Below are positions 8,902-17,273 of a stretch of 64,000 bases of DNA, one piece after another. Under the pieces are notes generated by a model. The model had not been told where the DNA came from, did no database searches, and saw only the letters and a list, made by a program, of their open reading frames with translations. The first letter of the stretch is position 1. Each line of letters opens with the position of its first letter. The DNA is from Azospirillum sp. TSO22-1 (GTDB taxonomy: Bacteria; Pseudomonadota; Alphaproteobacteria; Azospirillales; Azospirillaceae): assembly GCF_003116015.1 (NCBI RefSeq), contig NZ_LGQZ01000011.1, positions 1 through 64,000 of the forward strand, in the 5' to 3' direction. The translations under genes were made by a program, and so were the position numbers.

Positions 8902-10689
8902 ATGGCGAACGCCTATCAGATCATCGACCACACCTATGACGTCGTCGTCGTCGGTGCCGGCGGCGCGGGCCTGCGCGCCACCTTCGGCATGGCCGAGAAG
9001 GGCCTGAAGACGGCCTGCGTCACCAAGGTCTTCCCCACCCGCTCGCACACCGTGGCGGCGCAGGGCGGCATCTCCGCCGCGCTGGGCAACATGGGCGAGG
9101 ACGACTGGCGCTACCACATGTACGACACCGTGAAGGGGTCGGACTGGCTGGGCGACCAGGACGCCATCGAGTACATGTGCCGCGAGGCCATCCCGGCGAT
9201 CATCGAGCTCGAGCACTACGGCATGCCGTTCTCGCGCACGGCCGAGGGCAAGATCTACCAGCGCGCCTTCGGCGGCATGACCGCGCAGTACGGCAAGACG
9301 CAGGCCTACCGCACCTGCGCCGCCGCCGACCGCACCGGCCACGCCATGCTGCACACGCTGTACCAGCAGGCGCTGAAGCACGAGGCCGAGTTCTTCGTCG
9401 AGTACTTCGCGCTCGACCTGATCATGGACCAGGACGGCGCCTGCCGCGGCGTCATCGCCTGGAACCTGGACGACGGCACCATCCACCGCTTCAACGCGCA
9501 GCTGGTGGTGCTGGCGACCGGCGGCTACGGCCGCGCCTACTTCTCCTGCACCTCGGCGCACACCTGCACCGGCGACGGCGGCGGCATGGTGATGCGCGCC
9601 GGCCTGCCCATGCAGGACCTGGAGTTCGTGCAGTTCCACCCGACCGGCATCTACGGCTCCGGCTGCCTGATCACCGAGGGTGTCCGCGGCGAGGGCGGCT
9701 ACGTCACCAACTCCAACGGCGAGCGCTTCATGGAGCGCTACGCGCCGTCGGCCAAGGACCTGGCGTCGCGCGACGTGGTGTCCCGCTCGATGACCATCGA
9801 GATCCGCGAGGGCCGCGGTGTCGGTGAGCACAAGGACCACATTCACCTGCACCTCGAGCACCTGCCGCCGGAGATCATCCACCAGCGCCTGCCCGGCATC
9901 GCCGAGACGGCCAAGATCTTCGCCAACGTCGACGTCACCAAGGAGCCGATCCCGGTGCTGCCGACGGTGCACTACAACATGGGCGGCATCCCGACCAACG
10001 TTCACTGCGAGGTGGTCCGCCCGACCGCCGGCAACCCGGACGCCACCGTGCCCGGCCTAATGGCCATCGGCGAGGCGGCGTGCGTGTCGGTGCACGGTGC
10101 CAACCGCCTGGGCTCCAACTCGCTGCTCGACCTCGTGGTGTTCGGCCGCTCCGCCGCCAACCGCGCCGCGCAGATCGTCGAGAAGGGCAAGGTCAGGGAC
10201 CTGCCGGCCAACTCGGCCGACTTCGCCCTCGACCGCCTGGACCGGACGCGCAACGCCAAGGGCGAGGTCCGCGTCGCCGACCTGCGTCTCGAGATGCAGC
10301 GCGTGATGCAGAACAACTGCGCCGTCTTCCGCACCGGCGAGGTGCTGGAGGAGGGCAGCAAGCTCATCGACCAGACCTTCGCCAAGAAGGGCGGCATCGG
10401 CATCTCCGACCGCTCGATGGTGTGGAACTCGGACCTCGTCGAGGCGCTGGAACTGGACAACCTGCTGTTCCAGGCGGTCGGCACCATGCACTCGGCCCGC
10501 AACCGCACCGAGAGCCGCGGGGCGCATGCCCGCGAGGACTACCCGGACCGCGACGACACCAACTGGATGAAGCACACCACGGTGGAAGTGACGGAGAAGG
10601 GCGAGGTTTCCCTGGGCGACCGCCCGGTGCACCTCTACACCCTCACCAACGACGTCCAGGTGTTCCCGCCGAAGGCGCGCGTCTACTAA
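8902..10689 (+). CDS. sdhA: Succinate dehydrogenase flavoprotein subunit
   Basis: A 595-residue catalytic subunit that oxidises succinate to fumarate. The FAD-binding GAGGAGLRA is at residues 18-26 and the covalent-flavin histidine is H49 in [11 protein letters not shown]. The substrate-site stretch [15 protein letters not shown] and the later [16 protein letters not shown] are intact. The length matches the family. It begins 6 bp after sdhD and is cotranscribed with sdhB. It faces the cytoplasm and docks on SdhB. Confidence 0.97.
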   Translation: MANAYQIIDHTYDVVVVGAGGAGLRATFGMAEKGLKTACVTKVFPTRSHTVAAQGGISAALGNMGEDDWRYHMYDTVKGSDWLGDQDAIEYMCREAIPAIIELEHYGMPFSRTAEGKIYQRAFGGMTAQYGKTQAYRTCAAADRTGHAMLHTLYQQALKHEAEFFVEYFALDLIMDQDGACRGVIAWNLDDGTIHRFNAQLVVLATGGYGRAYFSCTSAHTCTGDGGGMVMRAGLPMQDLEFVQFHPTGIYGSGCLITEGVRGEGGYVTNSNGERFMERYAPSAKDLASRDVVSRSMTIEIREGRGVGEHKDHIHLHLEHLPPEIIHQRLPGIAETAKIFANVDVTKEPIPVLPTVHYNMGGIPTNVHCEVVRPTAGNPDATVPGLMAIGEAACVSVHGANRLGSNSLLDLVVFGRSAANRAAQIVEKGKVRDLPANSADFALDRLDRTRNAKGEVRVADLRLEMQRVMQNNCAVFRTGEVLEEGSKLIDQTFAKKGGIGISDRSMVWNSDLVEALELDNLLFQAVGTMHSARNRTESRGAHAREDYPDRDDTNWMKHTTVEVTEKGEVSLGDRPVHLYTLTNDVQVFPPKARVY

Positions 10690-10720
10690 GGCCCCGGCTC
10701 AGAAGGCAAGGAAGACAGAC

Positions 10721-11497
10721 ATGGTTGAATTCAACCTTCCCGCCAATTCGAAGGTCGGCGTCGGCAAGACGATCAACGCGGCCAACGGTGCGAAGCGGGT
10801 CAAGACGTTCAAGATCTACCGCTGGAACCCGGACGACGGGCAGAACCCGCGGGTCGACACCTATGTGGTCGACCTCGACAAGTTCGGCCCGATGATCCTG
10901 GACGCGATCATCTACATCAAGAACACCCTCGATTCGACGCTGACCTTCCGGCGCTCGTGCCGCGAGGGCATCTGCGGCTCGTGCGCGATGAACGTCGACG
11001 GCATGAACACGCTGGCCTGCCTGAAGGCGATCGACGAGGTGAAGGGCGACGTCAAGATCTACCCACTGCCGCACATGCCGGTGGTGAAGGACCTCGTCCC
11101 CGACCTGAAGCACATCTACGCCCAGCTGGCGTCGGTGAAGCCGTGGCTGCAGACCCAGTCCCCGGCCCCGAGCCGCGAGCGCCTGCAGTCGCCGGAGGAC
11201 CGCGCCAAGCTGGACGGCCTCTACGAGTGCATCCTGTGCTTCTGCTGCTCGACCTCGTGCCCCAGCTACTGGTGGAACGGCGACCGTTACCTCGGCCCGT
11301 CGATCCTGCTCCAGGCCTATCGTTGGATCGCCGACTCGCGCGACGAGATGACCGGCGAGCGTCTGGACGCGCTGGAGGATCCGTTCCGCCTGTACCGCTG
11401 CCACACCATCATGAACTGCACCAAGGCGTGCCCGAAGGGTCTCAACCCTGCCAAGGCCATCGCCGAGATCAAGAAGCTGATGGTGGTCCGCCGCTGA
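10721..11497 (+). CDS. sdhB: Succinate dehydrogenase iron-sulfur subunit
   Basis: A 258-residue electron-transfer subunit. The [2Fe-2S] ligands are C80, C85, C88 and C100; the [4Fe-4S] and [3Fe-4S] centres use C170, C173, C176, C180, C227, C233 and C237. All expected cysteines are present. An AAGGAAG site precedes the ATG. It is the last gene of sdhCDAB and is followed at once by a strong intrinsic terminator. Confidence 0.97.
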   Translation: MVEFNLPANSKVGVGKTINAANGAKRVKTFKIYRWNPDDGQNPRVDTYVVDLDKFGPMILDAIIYIKNTLDSTLTFRRSCREGICGSCAMNVDGMNTLACLKAIDEVKGDVKIYPLPHMPVVKDLVPDLKHIYAQLASVKPWLQTQSPAPSRERLQSPEDRAKLDGLYECILCFCCSTSCPSYWWNGDRYLGPSILLQAYRWIADSRDEMTGERLDALEDPFRLYRCHTIMNCTKACPKGLNPAKAIAEIKKLMVVRR

Positions 11498-11521
11498 CCG
11501 GCGTATCAGTTCTGCACGACG

Positions 11522-11555
11522 GGAATGGGGGCCGCGAGGCCCCCATTCCTTTTTT
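11522..11555 (+). terminator. Intrinsic terminator of sdhCDAB
   Basis: A perfect 12-bp GC-rich stem (GGAATGGGGGCC / GGCCCCCATTCC) with a GCGA tetraloop is followed by a run of six to seven T. It starts 25 bp after the sdhB stop. Confidence 0.92.
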
Positions 11556-11575
11556 GCGTTATCATCCCCGGCATC

Positions 11576-12217
11576 ATGCTCCCACTTCCCGCACTCCACG
11601 TCGAACCCTCGGTCCTCCTCTTGTGGATGGACCTCGTCGGCATCTTCATCTTCGGGCTGACCGGCGGCACGCTGGCGGTGCGGCACAAGCTCGACATCTT
11701 CGGCGTGCTGGTGCTGGCCATGGCCTGCGCGCTGGCCGGCGGCGTGGTGCGCGACCTGATGATCGGCGCGGTGCCGCCCGCCACCTTCCGCGACGAGCGC
11801 TATCTGTGGTCGGCGCTGCTGTCGGGCGTGGCGGCGTTCTTCGGCCACCGCTGGATCGAGCGGGTGAGCCGGCCGGTCATGGTGCTGGACGCCGCCGGGC
11901 TGGGGATCTTCGCCGTGGCGGGCTGCCAGAAGGCGCTGGCCTACGGGCTGGCGCCGCTGCCGGCGGCGCTGCTGGCGGTGGTCACCGCCATCGGCGGCGG
12001 CATGCTGCGCGACGTGCTGGTCAGCGAGGTGCCCCGCGTGCTGCGCGAGGAGATCTACGCCGTCGCGGCGCTGCTGGCGGCGGTCGTCGTCATTGCCGGC
12101 ACGCGGTTCGGCCTGCCGGAACTGCCGGTGGCGGTGGCCGGCGCGCTCGCCGCCTTCGTGCTGCGCCTGGTCAGTGTCTGGCGGAACTGGAGCGCGCCGC
12201 GCGCCCCCTGGTCCTGA
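11576..12217 (+). CDS. TRIC cation channel family (UPF0126) membrane protein
   Basis: A 213-residue inner-membrane protein with two homologous halves, each built of about three helices. The repeated glycine-rich signature is seen as ALAGGVVRDLMIG in the first half and AIGGGMLRDVLVSEVPRVL in the second, the mark of the prokaryotic TRIC/YicG family. Members form trimeric cation (mainly potassium) channels; here channel activity is inferred. The ATG at 11576 lies 20 bp past the sdh terminator. Confidence 0.9.
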   Translation: MLPLPALHVEPSVLLLWMDLVGIFIFGLTGGTLAVRHKLDIFGVLVLAMACALAGGVVRDLMIGAVPPATFRDERYLWSALLSGVAAFFGHRWIERVSRPVMVLDAAGLGIFAVAGCQKALAYGLAPLPAALLAVVTAIGGGMLRDVLVSEVPRVLREEIYAVAALLAAVVVIAGTRFGLPELPVAVAGALAAFVLRLVSVWRNWSAPRAPWS

Positions 12218-12228
12218 TCTTTGGAGTC

Positions 12229-12420
12229 CTAGCGTTCCGTCGGGACCGAAGGCTGGATGTCGCTGTCGGGCGTCGGCGCGTCGCTGAGGCCGGGGCCGGG
12301 CGTGGCGAGGTCCGGGTTGTCGGTGGCCGGCTTCTGGCTGCCGGGCGACGGCGCATCGGTGTTTTTCGGCGGGGCAGGGCGCAGCGGGCGCGGCGCCGGG
12401 GTGAGCGACATCCAACCCAT
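12229..12420 (-). CDS. Small proline-rich hypothetical protein
   Basis: A 63-residue, proline/serine/threonine-rich protein, probably unstructured. I support it because a perfect GAGGAGG ribosome site stands 6 bp before the ATG at 12420. There is no signal peptide or recognisable family. It is convergent with the TRIC gene, ending 11 bp from it, and divergent from the aminotransferase. Confidence 0.55.
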   Translation of the reverse strand: MGWMSLTPAPRPLRPAPPKNTDAPSPGSQKPATDNPDLATPGPGLSDAPTPDSDIQPSVPTER

Positions 12421-12560
12421 GGGAAACCTCCTCGAACGATCGGGACGAAACCACTCAACACGGCAGATGGGCTTTTGGTCGCCGTTGACCGAGTGCGCTG
12501 AGGGGGTATCCTCTGTCGACGGGGGTTCGTCACCAAACGTCAAAGCAATGGGAGGAAGCC

Positions 12561-13421
12561 ATGGCCGGGCACGGCACCGGAGGAGGAGCAGGCGCGCTCA
12601 CCTACGTCAGGGGCGCCTGGCTGGAGGGCAACCCCGGCCTGATCGGGCCGATGAGCCACGCCATGTGGCTGGCTTCGCTGGTGTTCGACGGCGCCCGCGC
12701 CTTCGAGGGGGTGGCCCCCGACCTGGGCCTGCACTGCGCCCGCGCGGTGCGTTCGGCGCAGGCCATGGGGCTGAAGCCGATGCTCACCGCCGGCGAGATC
12801 GAGGAGCTGTGCTGGGACGGCATCCGCCGCTTTCCTCGGGAGACGGCGCTCTACATCCGGCCGATGTTCTGGGCCGAGGACGGCTTCGTCGCGCCCGACC
12901 CGGACAGCACGCAGTTCGCGCTGACCATCAATGAATCGCCGATGCCGCCGGCCGGCGGCTTCACCGCCTGCCTGTCCACCCGCCGCCGCCCGGCACCGGA
13001 CATGGCGCCGACCGAGGCCAAGGCCGCCTGCCTGTACCCGAACGCCGGCCTGGCGCTGAAGGAGGCGCAGGAGCGCGGCTTCGACAACGCCATCATGCGC
13101 GACCCGATCGGCAACGTCGCCGAGTTCGCCACCGCCAACCTGTTCATCGCCAAGGACGGCACGGTGCACACGCCGGTACCGAACGGCACCTTCCTGAACG
13201 GCATCACCCGCCAGCGCGTCATCGGCCTGCTGCGCGACGCCGGCGTGACGGTGCACGAGCGCACGCTGACCGTCGCCGAGGTGATGGCGGCCGACGAGGT
13301 GTTCTCCACCGGCAACTACGCCAAGGTGGTGCCGGTCACCCGCGTCGAGGACCGCGACCTGCAACCCGGCCCGCTCGCCAAGCGCGCCCGCGTCCTGTAC
13401 TGGGAGTTCGCGCACTCGTGA
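12561..13421 (+). CDS. Class IV aminotransferase (branched-chain type)
   Basis: A 286-residue PLP enzyme of the IlvE/D-amino-acid aminotransferase fold. The Schiff-base lysine is K154 (TEAKAACLYPN), and the cofactor-binding GNVAEFATANLF is at about 184-195. The N-terminal strand YVRGAWLEGNPGL and VFDGARAFEG are typical of the class. It is a little shorter than standard IlvE (about 300), so the precise amino acid is uncertain; NCBI-style naming would be branched-chain amino acid aminotransferase. Its stop overlaps the start of the EamA transporter gene, so the two are translationally coupled. Confidence 0.88.
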   Translation: MAGHGTGGGAGALTYVRGAWLEGNPGLIGPMSHAMWLASLVFDGARAFEGVAPDLGLHCARAVRSAQAMGLKPMLTAGEIEELCWDGIRRFPRETALYIRPMFWAEDGFVAPDPDSTQFALTINESPMPPAGGFTACLSTRRRPAPDMAPTEAKAACLYPNAGLALKEAQERGFDNAIMRDPIGNVAEFATANLFIAKDGTVHTPVPNGTFLNGITRQRVIGLLRDAGVTVHERTLTVAEVMAADEVFSTGNYAKVVPVTRVEDRDLQPGPLAKRARVLYWEFAHS

Positions 13422-14371
13422 GTTCTCCTGTGATTTCTGGGCGCCGGACGCACCTGGACGCCACGGCGGCCGGGTGCATGGTCCTGCTGTGTGCCCTGTG
13501 GGGCCTGCAGCAGGTCGCGATCAAGGTCGCCAACGCGGGCGTCTCGCCGATCCTGCAGGGCGGCTTGCGCTCGGCCGGCGCGGTGCTGCTGCTGTGGGGG
13601 TGGTCGACCCTGCGCGGGCAGCGGCTGTTCGCCCGCGACGGGGCGCTGCTGCCGGGTATCGTGGCGGGGCTGCTGTTCGCGGTGGAGTTCCTGCTGATCT
13701 ACGTCGGGCTGGCCTACACCAGCGCGTCGCGTGGCGTGCTGATCCTCTACACCGCGCCGTTCTGGACCGCGCTCGGCCTGCACCTGACGGTGCCGGGCGA
13801 GCGGCTGACCCGCATCCAGGGCGTCGGGCTGGCCTGCGCCTTCGTCGGCGTCGCGGTGGCTTTCACCGACGCGCTGCGGCTGCCGACGTGGCGGGAGCTG
13901 ACCGGCGACCTGATGCTCCTGCTCGCCGGCATCCTGTGGGCGGCGACCACGGTGACCATCCGCGCCACCGCGCTGATCCGCGTGCCGGCGGCCAAGACGC
14001 TGTTCTACCAGCTCGGCATTTCGGCCCTGGTCCTGCCGCTGGCGTCGCTGGCGGTGGGGGAGCCGGGGATCGTGAACCTGACGCCGGTGGTGGCGGGCAG
14101 CCTGCTGTTCCAGACGGTCGTGGTGGCGTTCGCCAGCTACCTGACGTGGTTCTGGCTGATCACCCGCTACCCGGCGTCGCGGCTGTCGGCGTTCTCGTTC
14201 CTGACGCCGCTGTTCGGCGTGCTGGCCGGGGGCGTGCTGCTGTCCGAGCCGATCACCCCGGCGCTGATCGCGGCGCTGGCGCTGGTCGCCGTCGGCATCA
14301 ACCTGGTGAACCGCAAAGCGGCGCCGCTGCCGAAGCGGGTGCCGGAGCCGGCCGGGGCGGGGACGGACTGA
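13418..14371 (+). CDS. EamA/DMT family transporter
   Basis: A 317-residue inner-membrane protein with ten hydrophobic helices in two EamA repeats, the drug/metabolite transporter layout. The GTG start at 13418 overlaps the TGA of the upstream aminotransferase by four bases. Coupling to an amino-acid aminotransferase suggests export of an amino acid or a related metabolite, but that is inference. Confidence 0.88.
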   Translation: MSSPVISGRRTHLDATAAGCMVLLCALWGLQQVAIKVANAGVSPILQGGLRSAGAVLLLWGWSTLRGQRLFARDGALLPGIVAGLLFAVEFLLIYVGLAYTSASRGVLILYTAPFWTALGLHLTVPGERLTRIQGVGLACAFVGVAVAFTDALRLPTWRELTGDLMLLLAGILWAATTVTIRATALIRVPAAKTLFYQLGISALVLPLASLAVGEPGIVNLTPVVAGSLLFQTVVVAFASYLTWFWLITRYPASRLSAFSFLTPLFGVLAGGVLLSEPITPALIAALALVAVGINLVNRKAAPLPKRVPEPAGAGTD

Positions 14372-14427
14372 CTGGCGGAGGAGAGCGTTTTAAGGCACCC
14401 TGTGGTGGTATCTCCGAGGGGTGGGCC

Positions 14428-14814
14428 ATGCAGTTCCGAGAACGCCGCCGCGTGATCCAGGTGATCCGCACCACCTACGACCCGACGCTGAAGCGTGGCC
14501 GCTCGACGCTGCTCGGCACGCTGGACAAGGCCGCCCCCGCCATCACCGACGCGCTGCGCATCGCCTGCACGGCCGACGAGCTGGAGGAGGTGAAGCGCTT
14601 CCTGGACGGCCGGCACGCGGTCGGGGCGGACACCCTGCCCGAGCAGATGCGCAAGGCGGCCGCCTATTTCCGCAGCCACCACGACGCCGCCGCGCTGACC
14701 TTCGCCGCGGAGGTCCGCGGCGCCTGGGACGAGTTGAAGGAGGCGATGCGCGAAGCGGGATTCTCCAAGGAGAAGCTGCGCAAGGCGGCGAAGGCGCTCA
14801 AGGAACCAGCGTAG
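14428..14814 (+). CDS. Hypothetical helical protein
   Basis: A 128-residue, charged, all-helical protein with no signal peptide. GAGGGG stands 8 bp upstream of the ATG at 14428. The first part (RRRVIQVIRTTYDPTLKRGR) is reminiscent of small uncharacterised alphaproteobacterial proteins; the end is lysine-rich. It is not named by any family I recognise. It lies 56 bp after the transporter gene and its end overlaps a weakly supported minus-strand gene. Confidence 0.6.
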   Translation: MQFRERRRVIQVIRTTYDPTLKRGRSTLLGTLDKAAPAITDALRIACTADELEEVKRFLDGRHAVGADTLPEQMRKAAAYFRSHHDAAALTFAAEVRGAWDELKEAMREAGFSKEKLRKAAKALKEPA

Positions 14815-15091
14815 CCGCGTTCCGGTGGTGCGCCAGCGTTGCGCATAAGCGCGTCAGCCACCCATCCCCAGCGACCTCATCGGCCTTCAGCCCCGCTCGC
14901 CGCCGCACTGCACCCAGCCGTGCGTCCGCCGCCAACCTCTGGTGAACGCGCCGTGCCGCCTCGCGGCTGAGCACCTCCGCCCGTCCGCGCCCGCCGAGCA
15001 TCGCCACGCGCGCCACCGTGTCCGGGAGCGGGCCGTCGTAGCGGCGGTGGAGGTCGTCGATCCGGTCGAAAACGGGCAGGGGACACGCCAT
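14798..15091 (-). CDS. Possible small arginine-rich protein under repressor control
   Basis: A 97-residue arginine- and alanine-rich product, helical, no known family. Evidence is modest: the frame is open and compact, it starts 40 bp downstream of a palindromic operator (15131-15152), and its opening codons have no strong ribosome site; a GTG three codons earlier could also serve. If real, the operator places it under the adjacent S24 repressor. It overlaps the end of the convergent upstream gene by 17 bp. Confidence 0.35.
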   Translation of the reverse strand: MACPLPVFDRIDDLHRRYDGPLPDTVARVAMLGGRGRAEVLSREAARRVHQRLAADARLGAVRRRAGLKADEVAGDGWLTRLCATLAHHRNAATLVP

Positions 15092-15130
15092 GCGGGCCAC
15101 TGTGGGCTCGCCGGCGCATCCATGTCAAGG

Positions 15131-15152
15131 AAAATTATCCTAGGATGATTTT
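15131..15152. promoter_or_regulatory. Probable repressor operator O1
   Basis: A nearly perfect palindrome centred on ATCCTAGGAT with A/T-rich flanks (AAAATT...GATTTT). The 14-mer CCTAGGATGATTTT (15139-15152) recurs with two changes at 15817-15830, on the other side of the S24 repressor gene. Such paired sites around a phage-type repressor are typical operators. It touches the repressor stop codon. Confidence 0.65.
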
Positions 15153-15783
15153 ACTGGCTCGCCCACACGATGCGGGCCATCCAGGCGACCTCGTTGCGCG
15201 GCAGCGAACGGTCGGGGTGGGCGCGGTTGATGGACATCAGCTCGATCTTGTTGGCACTCTCGCGCACCAGCTGCTTGGCCATCACCTCGCCGCCCTTGGT
15301 GCGCACCACCACGCGGTCGCCGCGGCGGATCTGCGCGGCGGGGGAGACGATCACGGTGTCGCCGTCGCGGTACACCGGCTCCATGCTCTCGCCCGACACC
15401 TCCAGCGCGTAGGCGTGCGGGTCGCCCAGGCTGGGGAACAGCAGCTCGTCCCAGCCGGCGCCCACCGGATAGCCGGCGTCGTCGAAATAGCCGGCGCTGC
15501 CCGCCTGCGCATAGCCGATCACCGGCACCCGCTGCACCGTGCCCGGCCCCGAGGTCTCGCCGATCAGGCTGACGAACTCGCCCAGCGAGGCGCTGGTCGC
15601 CTCCAGCACCTTGGCGATGCTCTCGGTGGACGGCCAGCGCAGCTTGCCGTCGCCGGTGGTCCGCTTGCTCTTGTTGAACGTGGTCGGATCGAGGCCGGCG
15701 CGCCGCGCCAAGCCCGAGGCGGACAGCCCGTTCTGAGCCGCCAGCCGGTCGATCGCCCGCCAGATGTCCGAATGTTTCAGCAT
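15151..15783 (-). CDS. S24 (LexA/CI-like) phage repressor
   Basis: A 210-residue transcriptional repressor. The N-terminal ~65 residues form a helix-turn-helix (GLSASGLARRAGLDPTTF). The C-terminal half is an S24 self-cleavage domain: cleavage-site Ala-Gly in YAQAGSAG, catalytic serine in VSGESMEP, catalytic lysine in EVMAKQL. This predicts RecA-dependent autocleavage and induction by DNA damage. Operator-like sites lie on both sides of the gene. Read divergently, the virion cassette starts about 200 bp to the right, so this is the likely control switch. Confidence 0.92.
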   Translation of the reverse strand: MLKHSDIWRAIDRLAAQNGLSASGLARRAGLDPTTFNKSKRTTGDGKLRWPSTESIAKVLEATSASLGEFVSLIGETSGPGTVQRVPVIGYAQAGSAGYFDDAGYPVGAGWDELLFPSLGDPHAYALEVSGESMEPVYRDGDTVIVSPAAQIRRGDRVVVRTKGGEVMAKQLVRESANKIELMSINRAHPDRSLPRNEVAWMARIVWASQ

Positions 15784-15816
15784 GGGACCATAGTCTCACA
15801 AACCGATCTTTCCGTC

Positions 15817-15869
15817 CCTAGGATCATATTCATAAATTCCTTGACAGAGGAATATAAACCGAACATAAG
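15817..15869 (+). promoter_or_regulatory. Operator O2 and rightward promoter of the virion cassette
   Basis: The 14-mer CCTAGGATCATATT (15817-15830) matches the other operator at 12 of 14 bases. Eleven bases on stands a perfect -35 box TTGACA (15841-15846), a 17-bp spacer and a -10-like CATAAG (15864-15869). The arrangement fits a repressor-controlled rightward promoter that reads the phage genes from 15980 on. It could also overlap the repressor's own leftward promoter. Confidence 0.6.
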
Positions 15870-15979
15870 GGGAACGTCTGTTCCACTTCGCCGCGAGTGG
15901 ACGGGCGGGGTGCCCGGCTTCGGCGAATCGGCCTCCGCATCGGCAATTCCGCGGCCCGCATTCCCTGGAGATGTCCTTG

Positions 15980-16348
15980 ATGACCCGTGCGCGCATTTCC
16001 GTTCCCCGACCGACCGACTCGCCCGGCGGCGTCCCCTTCGGCAGCGCCGAGGAGGCGTGGTTCTGGTCGGTCCAGGCGCAGGAGGCGCGGGCCGAGGGCG
16101 CGCGCTGCGCCGCCGGCCTGGGGCTGGTGCCGCGCCCCTGCGAGCCGTTCGACGTGATGCGCGCGGTGGACCGGCTGTACCGCCAGCGCCGGCTGGTGCG
16201 CGACCACCTGCACGTGCTGGTGCACTACGGCCGCCGCCTGATGCCGCCCGACCCCGACCGCTTCCGCGAGCAGCGCGCCAGCGTGCTGTGGCGCGAGGCC
16301 TTCGACCACATCGGCCCGCTGCTGCGCGACAAGGGCATCGTGCAGTGA
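15980..16348 (+). CDS. Phage-cassette hypothetical protein
   Basis: A 122-residue soluble protein, rich in arginine and aspartate, with a helical middle (AEEAWFWSVQAQEARAEGARC) and a C-terminal YGRRLMPPD...REQRASVLWREAF stretch. It resembles small DUF6362-like proteins found at the head of phage morphogenesis modules, some near terminases; that link is tentative. ATG 15980 has GGAG about 10 bases upstream; an ATG three codons earlier is too close to it. Its stop overlaps the next gene by four bases. Confidence 0.6.
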   Translation: MTRARISVPRPTDSPGGVPFGSAEEAWFWSVQAQEARAEGARCAAGLGLVPRPCEPFDVMRAVDRLYRQRRLVRDHLHVLVHYGRRLMPPDPDRFREQRASVLWREAFDHIGPLLRDKGIVQ

Positions 16349-16743
16349 GCGCCGCCGGCACCACCGCCGCGGCATCCCAGCCCGGCGCCTGGGTGGTGTT
16401 CTGCGGCCAGACGGAGCTGTGGTGGCTGCGCCTGCTGCGGCCGGGGTTCCGCCACTGCTTCGTGGCGCTGCACGACGGCCGGCACTGGGTGGTGGTCGAT
16501 CCGCTGGCGCCCTTCACCGACGTGGCGGTGCTGGACCTGCCGCCGGCCTACGACCTGCCGGGCTGGTTCCGCGCCCTCGGCATGACCGTGGTGCGGGCAC
16601 GCCTGCGCCGCGGCCTCGCCCGGCCGGCGCCGTGGGGCCCCTTCACCTGCGTGGAGGCGGTCAAGCGCGTCCTCGGCCTGCACGCCCCCTTCGTCCTGAC
16701 GCCCTGGCAGCTCTACCGCCGTCTGACGCGGCCGGGCGGCTGA
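16345..16743 (+). CDS. Phage-cassette hypothetical, possible cysteine-protease fold
   Basis: A 132-residue protein with a GTG start at 16345 overlapping the previous stop. The order of a histidine-containing strand (FRHCFVALHDG) and a later FTCVEAVKRVLG, which follows the catalytic-Cys pattern of papain-like/NlpC folds in permuted order, suggests but does not prove a peptidase or hydrolase. I do not recognise a named family. It is cotranscribed with the virion genes. Confidence 0.55.
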   Translation: MSAAGTTAAASQPGAWVVFCGQTELWWLRLLRPGFRHCFVALHDGRHWVVVDPLAPFTDVAVLDLPPAYDLPGWFRALGMTVVRARLRRGLARPAPWGPFTCVEAVKRVLGLHAPFVLTPWQLYRRLTRPGG

Positions 16744-16781
16744 CGCTCCTTCCCACCAAGCCCCCACCGGGAGACCCCCGC

Positions 16782-17270
16782 ATGGCCAATCTCTTCTCCG
16801 CCCCCCGGCCACCGGCGCCGCCACCGGCGCCGCAGCCGGTATACGTTCCACCTCCGCAGCCGGCTCCAGCCCCTGTTCCGGCCCCCGCCCCGGAGCCGAC
16901 GCCCGTCCCCGTCCCGACGCCCGTCCCTGCACCGGTTCCGGCCCCCGCTCCGGCGCCGGACCCCACGCCACCCGCCCCGGCACCGCAGCCGGCGCCGGCT
17001 CCCGCGCCCCAGCCGGAGCCGCCCTGGTGGGTGACCAATCCGCCGCCGCCGCCGGCCCCGGCTCCGGTGGTCGAACCGCCCGCGGCGACGCCCACCCCTA
17101 CCCCCACGCCGACCCCGGCCGAGCCGGACCCGGCGGCGGTGGAGAAGGCGGCGGAGGCGGCGATCCAGCGCCGGCCGCGCAGCCGCAGCGGCACGGTCGC
17201 CACCTCATGGCGCGGCGTGCTGAACCCGGACGCCGTGGTGCCCGGCCGCAAGCGCCTGCTGGGGGAGTGA
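16782..17270 (+). CDS. Proline/alanine-rich phage protein
   Basis: A 162-residue protein in which about residues 5-110 are almost only proline and alanine with periodic glutamate, glutamine, threonine and valine (repeats such as PAPAPAPEPTPVPVPTPVPA). This part will be extended and unstructured. The last ~45 residues are conserved-looking (RRPRSRSGTVATSWRGVL...RKRLLGE), like a short family of podoviral proteins ending in a T-L-L-G motif. The ATG at 16782 follows GGGAG by 8 bp. It ends 3 bp before the portal gene. Confidence 0.7.
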   Translation: MANLFSAPRPPAPPPAPQPVYVPPPQPAPAPVPAPAPEPTPVPVPTPVPAPVPAPAPAPDPTPPAPAPQPAPAPAPQPEPPWWVTNPPPPPAPAPVVEPPAATPTPTPTPTPAEPDPAAVEKAAEAAIQRRPRSRSGTVATSWRGVLNPDAVVPGRKRLLGE

Positions 17271-17273
17271 GTC

